Shown piece by piece: positions 1 through 8,390 of a DNA stretch of 45,702 nt. Source of the stretch: Blautia sp. (lineage in GTDB: Bacteria; Bacillota; Clostridia; Lachnospirales; Lachnospiraceae); the NCBI GenBank assembly GCA_023664455.1, contig JAMPFM010000018.1:1-45702 (forward strand), written 5' to 3'. A program made the position numbers and the translations under genes. Below the pieces are notes generated by a model. It worked only from the letters and a program-made list of their open reading frames with translations. It did not search any database and had not been told where the DNA came from. Position 1 is the stretch's first letter; each line of letters starts with the position of its first letter.

Positions 1-410
1 GTGACAATGACATATTTCATCTTATCCGGTGTTTTTTTGTAAGTCCGAAGATACAGAACCGCCGTATTGGGAAACGTCACCGTCAGCGTTTCCTCCGTAA
101 CATCACCCTCATCAAGCGCTATCTGTGCATCATACTCAAAAAGCCTTATTGTAATCCTGCCGTCTGGATAGCTGCTTTCACACTCAATATGATATTTCTT
201 CGGTGTTTTTCCAAATACTGTAAAATTTGTATCTGTAATGCGTTCCCTGTCCGCTTCGTCCTGCTGGTCTAAAAAATGTTCATTTGGGAAAAACTGTATT
301 TCTTCCTCTCCTGTATATGTTTCCCCGAAAATCTCATTGATTACAGGGATAACCAGCTTCCGGCAGTCATTTAAAATTGTGCGGAATGTCCCATCATATA
401 TATTTGCCAT
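1..410 (-). CDS. Nuclease-like (Rpn/PD-(D/E)XK-type) hypothetical protein, partial
   Basis: Minus-strand frame open from an ATG at 410 to the left edge (136 codons, no stop), so only the N-terminal part is present. An AGAAGGGA ribosome binding site lies 8 bases before the ATG. The protein starts MANIYDGTFRTILND and has FFPNEHFLDQQ and HIECES followed by RITIRLFEYDAQIAL. I recognise this as a family common in Lachnospiraceae that resembles the Rpn / PD-(D/E)XK nuclease-transposase-like proteins. The acidic pair in the ECES strand would be part of the nuclease core. The family call is from memory of similar proteins. The C-terminal half is outside the window, so activity cannot be judged. It is read in the same direction as trp but is separated from trpA by 110 bases. 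Confidence 0.6.
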   Translation of the reverse strand, partial: MANIYDGTFRTILNDCRKLVIPVINEIFGETYTGEEEIQFFPNEHFLDQQDEADRERITDTNFTVFGKTPKKYHIECESSYPDGRITIRLFEYDAQIALDEGDVTEETLTVTFPNTAVLYLRTYKKTPDKMKYVIV

Positions 411-520
411 GCTTTTATCCCTTCTGAGTTTGTGGATTTATCATATCATTTTTTTATTGTAAATTCAAGAACCGTACAGTATTTCACAATGCCCATTGTA
501 AAGATAATAAATTATAAAAT

Positions 521-1297
521 TTATAAGTTCTTTAAAGCATCTTTCATCTCTTTTACATACTTTCCAACCGGTTCGGCGGAATCTTTACCATATTTTGCAA
601 TGAGCTTTACGATGGCGGAACCTACGATAACGCCGTCGGAAATAGAAGCCATTTTTGCCGCCTGTTCGGGAGTGGATATGCCGAAGCCTACCGCGCAGGG
701 AATGGAAGAATTTTCCCGCACAAGTTTTACGATGGATGAAATATCTGTATTGATTTCACTGCGGACTCCGGTAACGCCTAGACTGGATACGATATAAATA
801 AATCCTGAAGCTTCTTTGGCTATCATGGCAATTCGGTTTGCGGAAGTCGGAGCGATAAGGGAAATAAGGTCTATGCCGTATTTTTTACAGGTATCGTCAA
901 ATTCTTCTTTTTCTTCATAAGGAAGGTCTGGCAGAATCAGTCCGTTCATTCCTATTTCGGAGCAAGTGCGGATAAATTTATCTGCACCGTAAGAAAATAC
1001 TACATTGGAATATGTCATAAATACCATAGGAATTGTAATATCTTCCCGGAGTTTTCTTACCATGTCAAAAATTTTATCGGTAGTGACTCCACCGGTCAAT
1101 GCACGGAGATTGGCTTCCTGTATGACCGGTCCTTCTGCGGTCGGGTCGGAAAAAGGAATGCCAAGCTCAATTAAATCGGCGCCGTTTGCTGCCATACTTT
1201 TGACGATTTGCATGGTGGTATCTAAATCCGGGTCGCCGCATGTGATAAAAGGTATGAATGCTTTATTGTCTACAAAAACTTCTTGGATTTTACTCAT
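521..1297 (-). CDS. trpA: Tryptophan synthase alpha subunit
   Basis: Cleaves indole-3-glycerol phosphate to indole and glyceraldehyde-3-phosphate; the indole is channelled to TrpB. It has 258 residues, usual for the family. The ATG at 1297 is chosen over an upstream in-frame start because GGGAGG lies just before it and it overlaps the trpB stop (ATGAGTAA), which suggests translational coupling. TIM-barrel motifs seen: FITCGDPD near residue 17, [10 protein letters not shown] near 43-52 with the catalytic Glu at 44, and GFGIST near 210. At the position of the second catalytic acid (Asp60 in enteric TrpA, in PLADGP) this protein reads PTAEGP, that is Glu55. It is the last gene of the operon. No convincing intrinsic terminator is visible in 411-520. 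Confidence 0.96.
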   Translation of the reverse strand: MSKIQEVFVDNKAFIPFITCGDPDLDTTMQIVKSMAANGADLIELGIPFSDPTAEGPVIQEANLRALTGGVTTDKIFDMVRKLREDITIPMVFMTYSNVVFSYGADKFIRTCSEIGMNGLILPDLPYEEKEEFDDTCKKYGIDLISLIAPTSANRIAMIAKEASGFIYIVSSLGVTGVRSEINTDISSIVKLVRENSSIPCAVGFGISTPEQAAKMASISDGVIVGSAIVKLIAKYGKDSAEPVGKYVKEMKDALKNL

Positions 1298-2480
1298 TGA
1301 TATCCTCCCCTCTGTAGCGTGCGATTGCTGCACAATCTTTATCGCCGCGCCCGGATACAGTGATGACCATAATCGTGTCTTTGGAATAGTCCGGCGCTAT
1401 TTTGATTGCATGGGCAATTGCGTGGGCGCTTTCGATAGCCGGAATGATGCCTTCCGTGCGTGAAAGGTATTCAAACGCATCTACCGCCTGTGCGTCCGTC
1501 ACGGGAACATAGGTTGCTCTTCCTGTATCGTGAAGCCACGCATGTTCCGGTCCGATGCCGGGATAATCCAGACCCGCGGAAATAGAATAAACGGGCGCAA
1601 TCTGACCATATTCATCCTGACAGAAATAGGATTTCATCCCATGAAAGATACCGAGTCGTCCGGTATTGATGGTAGCTGCCGTTTCGTAAGTTTCGATGCC
1701 GCGCCCTGCTGCCTCGCACCCAATCAGCGTGACTTCTTTATTATCTATAAAGTGGTAAAAAGTTCCTATAGCATTACTTCCGCCGCCGACACATGCCATG
1801 ACGATATCGGGAAGCCGTCCTTCTTTTTCCATCACCTGCTGTTTGATTTCACGGGAAATAATCGCCTGAAAATCTCTGACAATCGTTGGAAAAGGGTGAG
1901 GACCCATAACGGAACCGAGACAGTAATGGGTATCGTCTATCCGGCTGGTCCACTCACGCATTGCCTCGGAAACAGCGTCTTTTAAAGTTGCGGTTCCGGT
2001 TTTTACGGGAATAACTTCTGAGCCAAGAAGACGCATCCGGTAAACGTTTAACGCCTGTCTTTTCGTATCTTCTTCACCCATGAAAACGACGCATTCCATA
2101 CCAAGCAATGCGGAAGCGGTAGCAGTTGCCACGCCATGTTGTCCGGCTCCGGTCTCTGCGATTAGTCTGGTTTTTCCCATTTTCTTTGCAAGAAGCGCCT
2201 GTCCTAAAACATTGTTGATTTTATGGGAGCCGGTGTGGTTTAAGTCTTCCCTTTTCAGATAAATTTTGGCGCCGCCCAAATCTTTTGTCATTTTTTCTGC
2301 ATAGTACAAGCGGCTGGGACGACCTGCATATTCATTCAGCAGACTTGTCAGTTCTGCATTGAATGCAGGGTCGTCTTTATAATGTTGATAAGCATTTTCC
2401 AATTCGATGACGGCGTTCATAAGTGTTTCGGGGATATATTGTCCGCCGTGAATGCCGAAGCGTCCTTTAGAGTTTGACAT
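1290..2480 (-). CDS. trpB: Tryptophan synthase beta subunit
   Basis: PLP-dependent subunit that joins indole and serine to make tryptophan. The 396-residue length is standard. The PLP lysine is Lys87 in [10 protein letters not shown] and the catalytic Glu is Glu109 in [11 protein letters not shown], matching the numbering of enteric TrpB. The glycine-rich phosphate loop VGGGSNAIG is present near residue 232, and GRGDKD near the C terminus. The start at 2480 has GGAGG 7 bases upstream. It is preceded by 281 non-coding bases that hold a long hairpin repeat, and it overlaps trpA by 8 bases. Confidence 0.98.
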   Translation of the reverse strand: MSNSKGRFGIHGGQYIPETLMNAVIELENAYQHYKDDPAFNAELTSLLNEYAGRPSRLYYAEKMTKDLGGAKIYLKREDLNHTGSHKINNVLGQALLAKKMGKTRLIAETGAGQHGVATATASALLGMECVVFMGEEDTKRQALNVYRMRLLGSEVIPVKTGTATLKDAVSEAMREWTSRIDDTHYCLGSVMGPHPFPTIVRDFQAIISREIKQQVMEKEGRLPDIVMACVGGGSNAIGTFYHFIDNKEVTLIGCEAAGRGIETYETAATINTGRLGIFHGMKSYFCQDEYGQIAPVYSISAGLDYPGIGPEHAWLHDTGRATYVPVTDAQAVDAFEYLSRTEGIIPAIESAHAIAHAIKIAPDYSKDTIMVITVSGRGDKDCAAIARYRGEDINE

Positions 2481-2527
2481 TTTTTTGCCTCCTTGTTTAT
2501 TATATAGGTATTTGAAAAATAAGGTTA

Positions 2528-2760
2528 TTGCAGCCGTCCGTTGTACAGAATATATAATCCAACACAGGCACGCTCTCGCTACAGTTCAAACGCAGCGGTA
2601 CAAGTGTGAAAAATAAATTTTTCACACGCAAGTTTGTGCTTACGCCCAAACTCGCAGACTGAGTAAAAATTTAGGATTACTATGCCAAAATACGGCATCT
2701 AAGTACCGGCGTTTTCACAGTACCTGCTTATGGATTGTATATTCTATACAACTACACATT
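2528..2760. repeat. Long hairpin-forming intergenic repeat, copy 1 (between trpF and trpB)
   Basis: A 233-bp element that begins TTGCAGCCGTCCGTTG and ends near ACTACACATT. It shares both ends and several internal blocks (CGCTCTCGCTAC, TTCAAACGCAGCGGTAC, AAGTACCGGCGTTTTCACAG) with a second copy at 37274-37440. The outer arms 2541-2561 and 2731-2751 pair over 21 positions with one mismatch and one G-U. Inner arms (AAACGC-AG-CGGTAC with GTACCGGCGTTT) also pair, giving a long imperfect hairpin. This copy has a longer loop region that itself contains small hairpins (GTGTGAAAAA/TTTTTCACAC near 2605-2628 and ATGCC/GGCAT near 2682-2698). It is transcribed within the trp operon. No transposase is present; it could be a MITE-like or REP-like element, or an RNA processing structure. 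Confidence 0.75.
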
Positions 2761-2761
2761 T

Positions 2762-3373
2762 TTAACCTTTAGTTTTGCAATTACTTACAGCATCTATAAA
2801 ATCCTTTATCTTATCATAGTCTTTTTTTCCATCGGTTTCTACGCCGGAGCTTGTGTCTACGGCGTAGGGGTTTGTCAGGGAAATGGCTTCTTTTACGTTT
2901 TCCGAGGTCAGACCGCCAGCCAGGAAAAATGGTCTGTTGATGTTCTGAATCAGTGACCAGTCGAAAGTTTGGCCGGTTCCGAGACCGTTATCTAATAATA
3001 AATAGTCTGAAGGATAATTCAGGGCATTCCTGATGTCTTCTTCTGACTGAATGATAAAGGCTTTGATAATGGGTTTTTTATATAACTGTTTTAATTTTTT
3101 TGCATAGGCGGCCTCTTCATTTCCATGTAACTGAGCGACTTGTATTGTCCCGCTTTCTAATAAGGAAGCTACTTTTTCAAAAGGTTCGTTGACAAAAACG
3201 CCGACGCTCTGGATGGAAGGATTTAGAAGTTTTCTAAGGTGCGCGGCGTTTTCGGGGGAAATATAGCGTCTTCTTCCTTTCATAAAGACAAAGCCGATAT
3301 AATCCGGTTGCAGTTCATTAACATAAGCGATGTCTTTTTCGGACTGTAAGCCGCAGATTTTTATTTTTGTCAT
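2762..3373 (-). CDS. trpF: Phosphoribosylanthranilate isomerase
   Basis: Amadori rearrangement of phosphoribosylanthranilate to CdRP, third step of the pathway. It has 203 residues, the monofunctional form. The catalytic Cys is Cys7 in KIKICGL and the catalytic Asp is Asp128 in LLLDNGLGTG. Further barrel motifs are GFVF, VAQLHG and AVDTSSGVE. The ATG at 3373 is chosen over a longer frame because GGAGG lies 4-5 bases before it and the family begins at this Met. It is separated from trpC by 89 bases and from trpB by the hairpin repeat. Confidence 0.96.
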   Translation of the reverse strand: MTKIKICGLQSEKDIAYVNELQPDYIGFVFMKGRRRYISPENAAHLRKLLNPSIQSVGVFVNEPFEKVASLLESGTIQVAQLHGNEEAAYAKKLKQLYKKPIIKAFIIQSEEDIRNALNYPSDYLLLDNGLGTGQTFDWSLIQNINRPFFLAGGLTSENVKEAISLTNPYAVDTSSGVETDGKKDYDKIKDFIDAVSNCKTKG

Positions 3374-3462
3374 AATGCCTCCATTTGCGTGTCTTCGTTT
3401 GCAATAAGCCAAGGGATTGCTTATAAATGTTTGGTAATTGCAATTTAGAATTTTACTGTAGA

Positions 3463-4248
3463 TTAAAGTCCTTGTAGTTCTCTCAGCATTGCTTTTTTAT
3501 CATTAGATTTCATAAGGGTTTCCCCAATTAATACTGCATTGACATGCGCCTGTTCTAAAGCGGCGATATCTTCTCTGTTGCGGATACCGCTTTCGGCAAC
3601 GAAAAGGATATCCTCCGGCACAAGCAGACGGAGCCGTCTACTGTTGTTAATGTCTACCGTAAAGTTTTTCAGGTTCCGGTTGTTTACGCCTATGATGCGG
3701 GAACCTGCGGCGATTGCGGATTCTATTTCAGTCTCGTCATGAGCTTCTACGAGGGCGGAAAGTCCGAGTTCATTACAAATCTCAATATAATCTTTTAACT
3801 GCTTTGTCGGTAAGAGAGAGCAGATAAGCAAAACCGCGTCGGCTCCGAGTAATTTTGCTTCGTAAATCATATATTCATCCACCGTAAAATCTTTACGGAT
3901 ACAGGGAATCGATACGGCGTCCGTGATTTCTTTCAGATATTCGTTTCTGCCAAGAAACCATTTGGGTTCCGTAAGGACGGAAATACAGGAAGCGCCCGCG
4001 GCTTCATATTCTCTGGCAATGTCAAGATAAGGAAAATTCTCCGCAATCAATCCTTTAGAAGGCGATGCTTTTTTACATTCGCAGATAAAACTCATTTTGT
4101 CTGTGGCAAGCGCTTTTTCAAAAGGAAAATCCGTATGACAATCCATAGACAGGGCTTGTTGTTTTATCTGCTCAAGGGGAAGGACGCTTTTTACCTTTGC
4201 GACCCGCTCCTTTGTGTATTCGGCGATGGTATCTAAAATAGTTGCCAT
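3463..4248 (-). CDS. trpC: Indole-3-glycerol phosphate synthase
   Basis: Ring closure and decarboxylation of CdRP to indole-3-glycerol phosphate. It has 261 residues and is not fused to TrpF. Motifs visible: FICECKKASPSKG near residues 54-66 (catalytic lysine region), SVLTEPKWF near 90, IRKDF near 117, LVEAHDE near 166, IGVNNRNL near 187, and AESGI near 219. An AGAAAGG site precedes the ATG. It lies 14 bases after trpD, consistent with one transcript. Confidence 0.97.
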   Translation of the reverse strand: MATILDTIAEYTKERVAKVKSVLPLEQIKQQALSMDCHTDFPFEKALATDKMSFICECKKASPSKGLIAENFPYLDIAREYEAAGASCISVLTEPKWFLGRNEYLKEITDAVSIPCIRKDFTVDEYMIYEAKLLGADAVLLICSLLPTKQLKDYIEICNELGLSALVEAHDETEIESAIAAGSRIIGVNNRNLKNFTVDINNSRRLRLLVPEDILFVAESGIRNREDIAALEQAHVNAVLIGETLMKSNDKKAMLRELQGL

Positions 4249-4262
4249 GATATGTACCTTTC

Positions 4263-5276
4263 TTAATTACTTTCTTTTATAAACGCATCTAACGTTGCAA
4301 GCGCGCTGCCGGAATCGATAATTTCCCCGGCAAGTTTTACGCCGTCTGCGAAAGACTCCGCTTTGCCGCCGATGTATAAAGCTGCGCCGGCATTGAGTAA
4401 AACTGCGTTGCGTTTAGCGCCTTTTTCCCCTTTTAAAATCGCAGTCGTAATAGCGGCATTCTCTTCGGGAGTTCCGCCCGTCAGCTCTTCTTTCTGGCAG
4501 GTGGTAAGTCCGAAATCTTCGGGTTTGATGGTGTAAGTAGAATATTCCCCTTGGTGAAATTCGCAGATATAAGTGGGAGCGCTTGCAGAAATTTCATCCA
4601 TTTTATCCATTCCATAAACTACCATGCCGTGTTTTACGCCAAGATTCGTCAGAACCCTTGCGAGAGGTTCTACGAGCGACTTATCATAAACGCCGAGGAG
4701 TTGTCTGGTAGGGGAAGCAGGATTGGTCAGGGGTCCTAAAATATTAAATACGGTGCGGATACCAAGCTCCTTGCGGATAGCTCCTACATATTTCATGGAA
4801 GTATGGTATTTCTGTGCAAAGAAGAAACAAATTCCTACTTTGTCAAGAAGCTCCAGACATTTTTCCGGGGATAAATCGATATTTACGCCGAGGGCTTCTA
4901 AGCAGTCCGCAGTGCCACATTTAGAAGAAGCTGCCCGGTTACCGTGTTTTGCGACTTTGACGCCGCCTGCCGTGGCAACGAGGGCGGAAGTAGTGGAAAT
5001 ATTAAAACTATGGGAGCCGTCGCCACCGGTTCCTACGATTTCAAGAATATCCAGCGTATTCGGTACTTTCATAGCATTGTCCCGCATAGCTGCAGCGCAG
5101 CCAGCGATTTCATTGGTCGTTTCCGCCTTGGTGCTTTTGGTGGACAGAGCAGCAAGAAAAGCTGCATTCTGTGTAGGCGAAGTTTCGCCGTGCATGATTT
5201 CATTCATCACGGCATAAGCCTCGTCATAAGTTAAGTCTTGTTTGTCAACAATTTTGATGATTGCTTCTTTAATCAT
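4263..5276 (-). CDS. trpD: Anthranilate phosphoribosyltransferase
   Basis: Transfers phosphoribose from PRPP to anthranilate. It has 337 residues, typical of the stand-alone enzyme (not fused to TrpG). The PRPP loop [14 protein letters not shown] is at residues 82-95, [12 protein letters not shown] near 108-119, and the GPLTNPA segment near 181. The start at 5276 has AAAGGAAG about 9 bases upstream. It is the first trp gene after the inserted five-gene cassette, 43 bases downstream of the glycosyltransferase stop's partner start region, so its expression should depend on read-through from the trp or cassette promoters. Confidence 0.97.
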   Translation of the reverse strand: MIKEAIIKIVDKQDLTYDEAYAVMNEIMHGETSPTQNAAFLAALSTKSTKAETTNEIAGCAAAMRDNAMKVPNTLDILEIVGTGGDGSHSFNISTTSALVATAGGVKVAKHGNRAASSKCGTADCLEALGVNIDLSPEKCLELLDKVGICFFFAQKYHTSMKYVGAIRKELGIRTVFNILGPLTNPASPTRQLLGVYDKSLVEPLARVLTNLGVKHGMVVYGMDKMDEISASAPTYICEFHQGEYSTYTIKPEDFGLTTCQKEELTGGTPEENAAITTAILKGEKGAKRNAVLLNAGAALYIGGKAESFADGVKLAGEIIDSGSALATLDAFIKESN

Positions 5277-5319
5277 GTTGGTGGTCTTCCTTTCTACTTG
5301 ATTTTCGTTAAAAAATGTC

Positions 5320-6117
5320 TTAATGTATGATCACTTCTGATTCATAGCTTTCAAACTTTTTCTGCCGTGCATCCTTTAACATAAAACGCTCTCTTCCGAA
5401 AAAATAACCCGCTGCCATTTTCAATGTCTGAAACGCCTGTCTGGTCATCTTTACATTGGAGACCTGATCCTCTTCCCGCCATGTGATCGGCACAAATTTG
5501 TAACGCTGCTGATAAACAGCGAGCGCAAAAAGCATATAACAATTAAAGGTGAGATTATCTGGAAATTTATCGTAATAACCTTGTTTTAACATTTTGACAG
5601 AATACAGATTCAGTCCTGCACCCAGATCATATATCTTTTTTCCAATAGCAATGGAAAAAATAACATTGAATACCAAATTCCCAAACGTTCTAAACCTCGA
5701 ATAACCTATTAATTGCGATCCTCTTAAAAATCTCCCGCCCAGACAGCAGTCATACTTTCTAAAAGATCCGTCTGACAATATCGGAAGCATATCATTTAAG
5801 CATCCCTGATCGTCCCCATGCAGCACTATCACATAATCAAAATGATGATCGACTGCGTAATGAAATGCCACTTTGTGGGAACCGCCCAGTCCATAGTTAT
5901 CCCGGTTTCTCATTACTTTAATCGGAAAATCAACCTGCATCTCACGAATCTTAGTCAAAGCAGCTTTTTCACCTTGATCTGTACTGCGGTTATTTACGAT
6001 GATCACTTCTGTGATGTATTTTCCGACTTCCCCGTTTAGCTGGTCAAGCACGCGTACGATCTGTTTTTCACAATTATACATCGGTATAAATACCAGGATT
6101 CTTTCCTTTATCTTCAT
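5320..6117 (-). CDS. GT2-family glycosyltransferase (cassette gene 5)
   Basis: A 265-residue GT-A fold glycosyltransferase resembling polyprenyl-phosphate mannose/glucose synthases. N-terminal [14 protein letters not shown] is the nucleotide-binding strand, [11 protein letters not shown] follows near residue 40, and VLHGDDQG near 99-106 is the DXD-like metal site. GGRFLRGS and a Gly/Leu-rich segment [24 protein letters not shown] may contact the membrane, but there is no clear pair of C-terminal TM helices. GGAGG lies 7 bases before the ATG. It is the last gene of the cassette inserted between trpG and trpD, 15 bases after the membrane protein. The likely role is transfer of a sugar to a lipid carrier or surface polymer; donor and acceptor are unknown. 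Confidence 0.8.
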   Translation of the reverse strand: MKIKERILVFIPMYNCEKQIVRVLDQLNGEVGKYITEVIIVNNRSTDQGEKAALTKIREMQVDFPIKVMRNRDNYGLGGSHKVAFHYAVDHHFDYVIVLHGDDQGCLNDMLPILSDGSFRKYDCCLGGRFLRGSQLIGYSRFRTFGNLVFNVIFSIAIGKKIYDLGAGLNLYSVKMLKQGYYDKFPDNLTFNCYMLFALAVYQQRYKFVPITWREEDQVSNVKMTRQAFQTLKMAAGYFFGRERFMLKDARQKKFESYESEVIIH

Positions 6118-6132
6118 GCCATGCCCTCCATT

Positions 6133-7800
6133 TTACTGTCGCTGTTTCGGCAAAAAAACGTATTTCGCTATCATATAAAACAATACGACAAACCCGATCA
6201 GATAAACGGAATAATAGTACATAAAAAGGTAGGAAGGCGCCGTCAAAAACACAAGCGGCACACGCACAAGAGCCGCAGATACAATAACAGCCAAAGTCCA
6301 CTTTCTTCGTATAAGCAGCGCAGCAAACACGATGATGAGTATCATCACCGCGGGCAATGGCGAATAAATCCAGTCTGTCGCCCAATATTTTTCCGTATTA
6401 TCAGTTAATTTGCGTACTTCCAGTATATTGATAATGAACGTCCTCATTTTGTCGGAAATCGGTTTGCACAAAGGATAGGTGCGAAAACGGACATAATTAT
6501 TATAATTATAATCCACTTCTTCATACGCAAACAGTTTTGTGGTATTTCCGATCAGCTGTGTGGAAGCTAAAAAATTCTGGAAACGTTCTTTTAGAAATAC
6601 TGTGGGGTATTTCAGGATTAATTTATAGTATGCTTTCGTATAATCTGGAAAGTCCTCCGTTGCATGGTCTTTCTGGAGCCCCCCTTCCATTCTGACATTC
6701 TTCCCTTCTGCGGCAGCGCGCGCAATGATCTCTGTATCAATGATGCGATCGATCGGTTCCAAAAGAGCTTCTTCCCCATTTTTCTGTGCCTCCAATACAA
6801 GCGGAATCACTGACGGAATCGTACTCATCAGGGAGTATCCATCTCCGCTCGACTTTTTATTTCCGATCTGCTGAGGCATAAACAGAACAGCAAACATAGC
6901 GATATACAGCACGATCTGCTTCCAATATCGCCGCACTCCGCCAATGCAGCACAGTATCATCGGAAACCAGACAAGATAATAGACAGCCTCCGACCGCCAG
7001 ACACCCACGACAGCTGCAAGAAATGCCAGCGCAGACACCCATCTGCCGTTATTCTGTACACAATCCGGACTCTGATTCCTTTCTGCAGACTTCTGCTTTC
7101 TGTATAGGATGTACAATTCCGACAAAAGCAGCAGTTCCAAAAAGGCATACATACTCATACGAAGCGGATATAGATTGGAATCAAGCACCGGAAAAAAGAA
7201 AAAAGGGACGGAAACAATCACGCTGAAAAGAAAGCGTCTGCTTCCTCCTTTGCTATCCGTATGCAGATCATATTCCCAAAGACAATTAGAAACAAACCTC
7301 GCATAAACCAAAGCAGCCACCGCAATTTGTACAATGATGATACCTGCAGGGAACGGTAACAACATCATGGAAAAAATATACCATACGCTTGTTATATAGC
7401 TATGCCAATAATACGGCATCAACTGCATACTACTCGTCAAAATGCCAAATTCATCCAGACGCCATATGCCCGGCCACGTCAAAAGAAGCAGCAAAAACAT
7501 CACTCCAAAATAGAATAAAGTTCGATACCGAAATCCCTTATCTGTTTTGGTAAAAAAATAAAATATCCCCTGCCATAGTAAAATCACAAGTACGAGGAAG
7601 ACCGCTTTGGCGGCTATGGTTCTTTTCATATATTTTATAGCATATAATACGCCCTCGGAAAAATCCCCCGTCACATAGTTGAAGATCAGCTTATCGGTCC
7701 AAAAACTTAAAACAAACTGCACAAGCGCGATGACCAGAGCGATTTTATTCCGTATGATGCCTGTCGTCCACATTTCTATTTTTTTCAAAAACGTTCCCAT
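6133..7800 (-). CDS. Polytopic membrane protein, possibly GT-C type glycosyltransferase (cassette gene 4)
   Basis: A 555-residue protein with about ten or more hydrophobic segments, for example IALVIALVQFVLSFW, AVFLVLVILLWQGIFYFF, LFYFGVMFLLLLLTW, and two near the C terminus (AVMILIIVFAALLI, VYLIGFVVLFYMIA). The loop after the third helix, WPGIWRLDEFG followed by HSYITSVWYIF, resembles the Asp-containing first loop of GT-C enzymes and DUF6020-like proteins. A large extracytoplasmic region lies at roughly residues 320-460. GGAGG lies 9 bases before the ATG. The position between HAD and GT2 genes suggests it uses a lipid-linked sugar on the outer face of the membrane. The family assignment is tentative. 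Confidence 0.65.
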   Translation of the reverse strand: MGTFLKKIEMWTTGIIRNKIALVIALVQFVLSFWTDKLIFNYVTGDFSEGVLYAIKYMKRTIAAKAVFLVLVILLWQGIFYFFTKTDKGFRYRTLFYFGVMFLLLLLTWPGIWRLDEFGILTSSMQLMPYYWHSYITSVWYIFSMMLLPFPAGIIIVQIAVAALVYARFVSNCLWEYDLHTDSKGGSRRFLFSVIVSVPFFFFPVLDSNLYPLRMSMYAFLELLLLSELYILYRKQKSAERNQSPDCVQNNGRWVSALAFLAAVVGVWRSEAVYYLVWFPMILCCIGGVRRYWKQIVLYIAMFAVLFMPQQIGNKKSSGDGYSLMSTIPSVIPLVLEAQKNGEEALLEPIDRIIDTEIIARAAAEGKNVRMEGGLQKDHATEDFPDYTKAYYKLILKYPTVFLKERFQNFLASTQLIGNTTKLFAYEEVDYNYNNYVRFRTYPLCKPISDKMRTFIINILEVRKLTDNTEKYWATDWIYSPLPAVMILIIVFAALLIRRKWTLAVIVSAALVRVPLVFLTAPSYLFMYYYSVYLIGFVVLFYMIAKYVFLPKQRQ

Positions 7801-7813
7801 TCTCTTTTACCTC

Positions 7814-8374
7814 CTAAAATCTGTCAACAACGATCACCGCCGCCCCGGTTGCCCTGGCAGCCTGAATTCCGACATCGGAATCCTCGAATATGACCACTCG
7901 CTTGGCCTCCATGCCAAAATGTTCCATTGCCAAAAGAAATCCTTCGGGTTCTGGCTTCATCCGGGTCATATTTTCCTGAGAAATTATATATTCAAACAGA
8001 TCCTGATATCCAAAATACGTCAGGATATCCACCGCATTTTTCCTGGAAGCCGTTGTAACAAGCGCTATATGATAATCATTCCTGATATCTTTCATGATTT
8101 CTATCAAATGCACATTTACCTTCGCTTTATCGAGATTCGCCATATATGCATTTTTCTTTGCCTCATGCACTTCCTCGATATGATCCGCTGCCTGTCCCAT
8201 AATTTCCGGCAGAAACTCCGTATAATGCCTTCCATTGCAATTTTTCACAAAATAATCATGATCCAGCTCTATCTGAAACATTGCAAGGGCATCCCTGTAA
8301 GCGTAATAATTCACATCTCCGGTATCAAATAACGTTCCGTCCAGATCAAAAATCGCCAAATACTTCTTTTCCAT
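7814..8374 (-). CDS. HAD-superfamily phosphatase (cassette gene 3)
   Basis: A 186-residue HAD subfamily IA hydrolase. Motif I is FDLDGTLFDT at residues 9-18 with the nucleophile Asp10 and general acid Asp12. Motif II is VTTAS near residue 110, motif III is the Lys of KPEPEGF near 144, and motif IV is IFEDSDVGIQAA near 163. The cap is short and helical. It resembles beta-phosphoglucomutase-like and sugar-phosphate phosphatases. It lies 13-16 bases from both neighbours, so one operon. In this setting, with a kinase-like domain and a nucleotidyltransferase, it may dephosphorylate a sugar- or polyol-phosphate precursor; the substrate is inferred, not shown. Confidence 0.85.
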   Translation of the reverse strand: MEKKYLAIFDLDGTLFDTGDVNYYAYRDALAMFQIELDHDYFVKNCNGRHYTEFLPEIMGQAADHIEEVHEAKKNAYMANLDKAKVNVHLIEIMKDIRNDYHIALVTTASRKNAVDILTYFGYQDLFEYIISQENMTRMKPEPEGFLLAMEHFGMEAKRVVIFEDSDVGIQAARATGAAVIVVDRF

Positions 8375-8390
8375 AAATAAGTATGCCCCC

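Noticed and set aside
484-500. Terminator of the trp operon after trpA
   Set aside because: ACAATG/CATTGT pairs with a 2-base loop and no U-run on the minus strand, so it is not convincing.
238-797. Plus-strand frames of 74 and 121 codons at the left edge
   Set aside because: They are antisense to the partial nuclease-like gene and trpA, have no ribosome binding site, and encode no recognisable protein.
2528-2760. Insertion sequence
   Set aside because: There is no transposase or remnant and the element is only 233 bp; at most a non-autonomous element.
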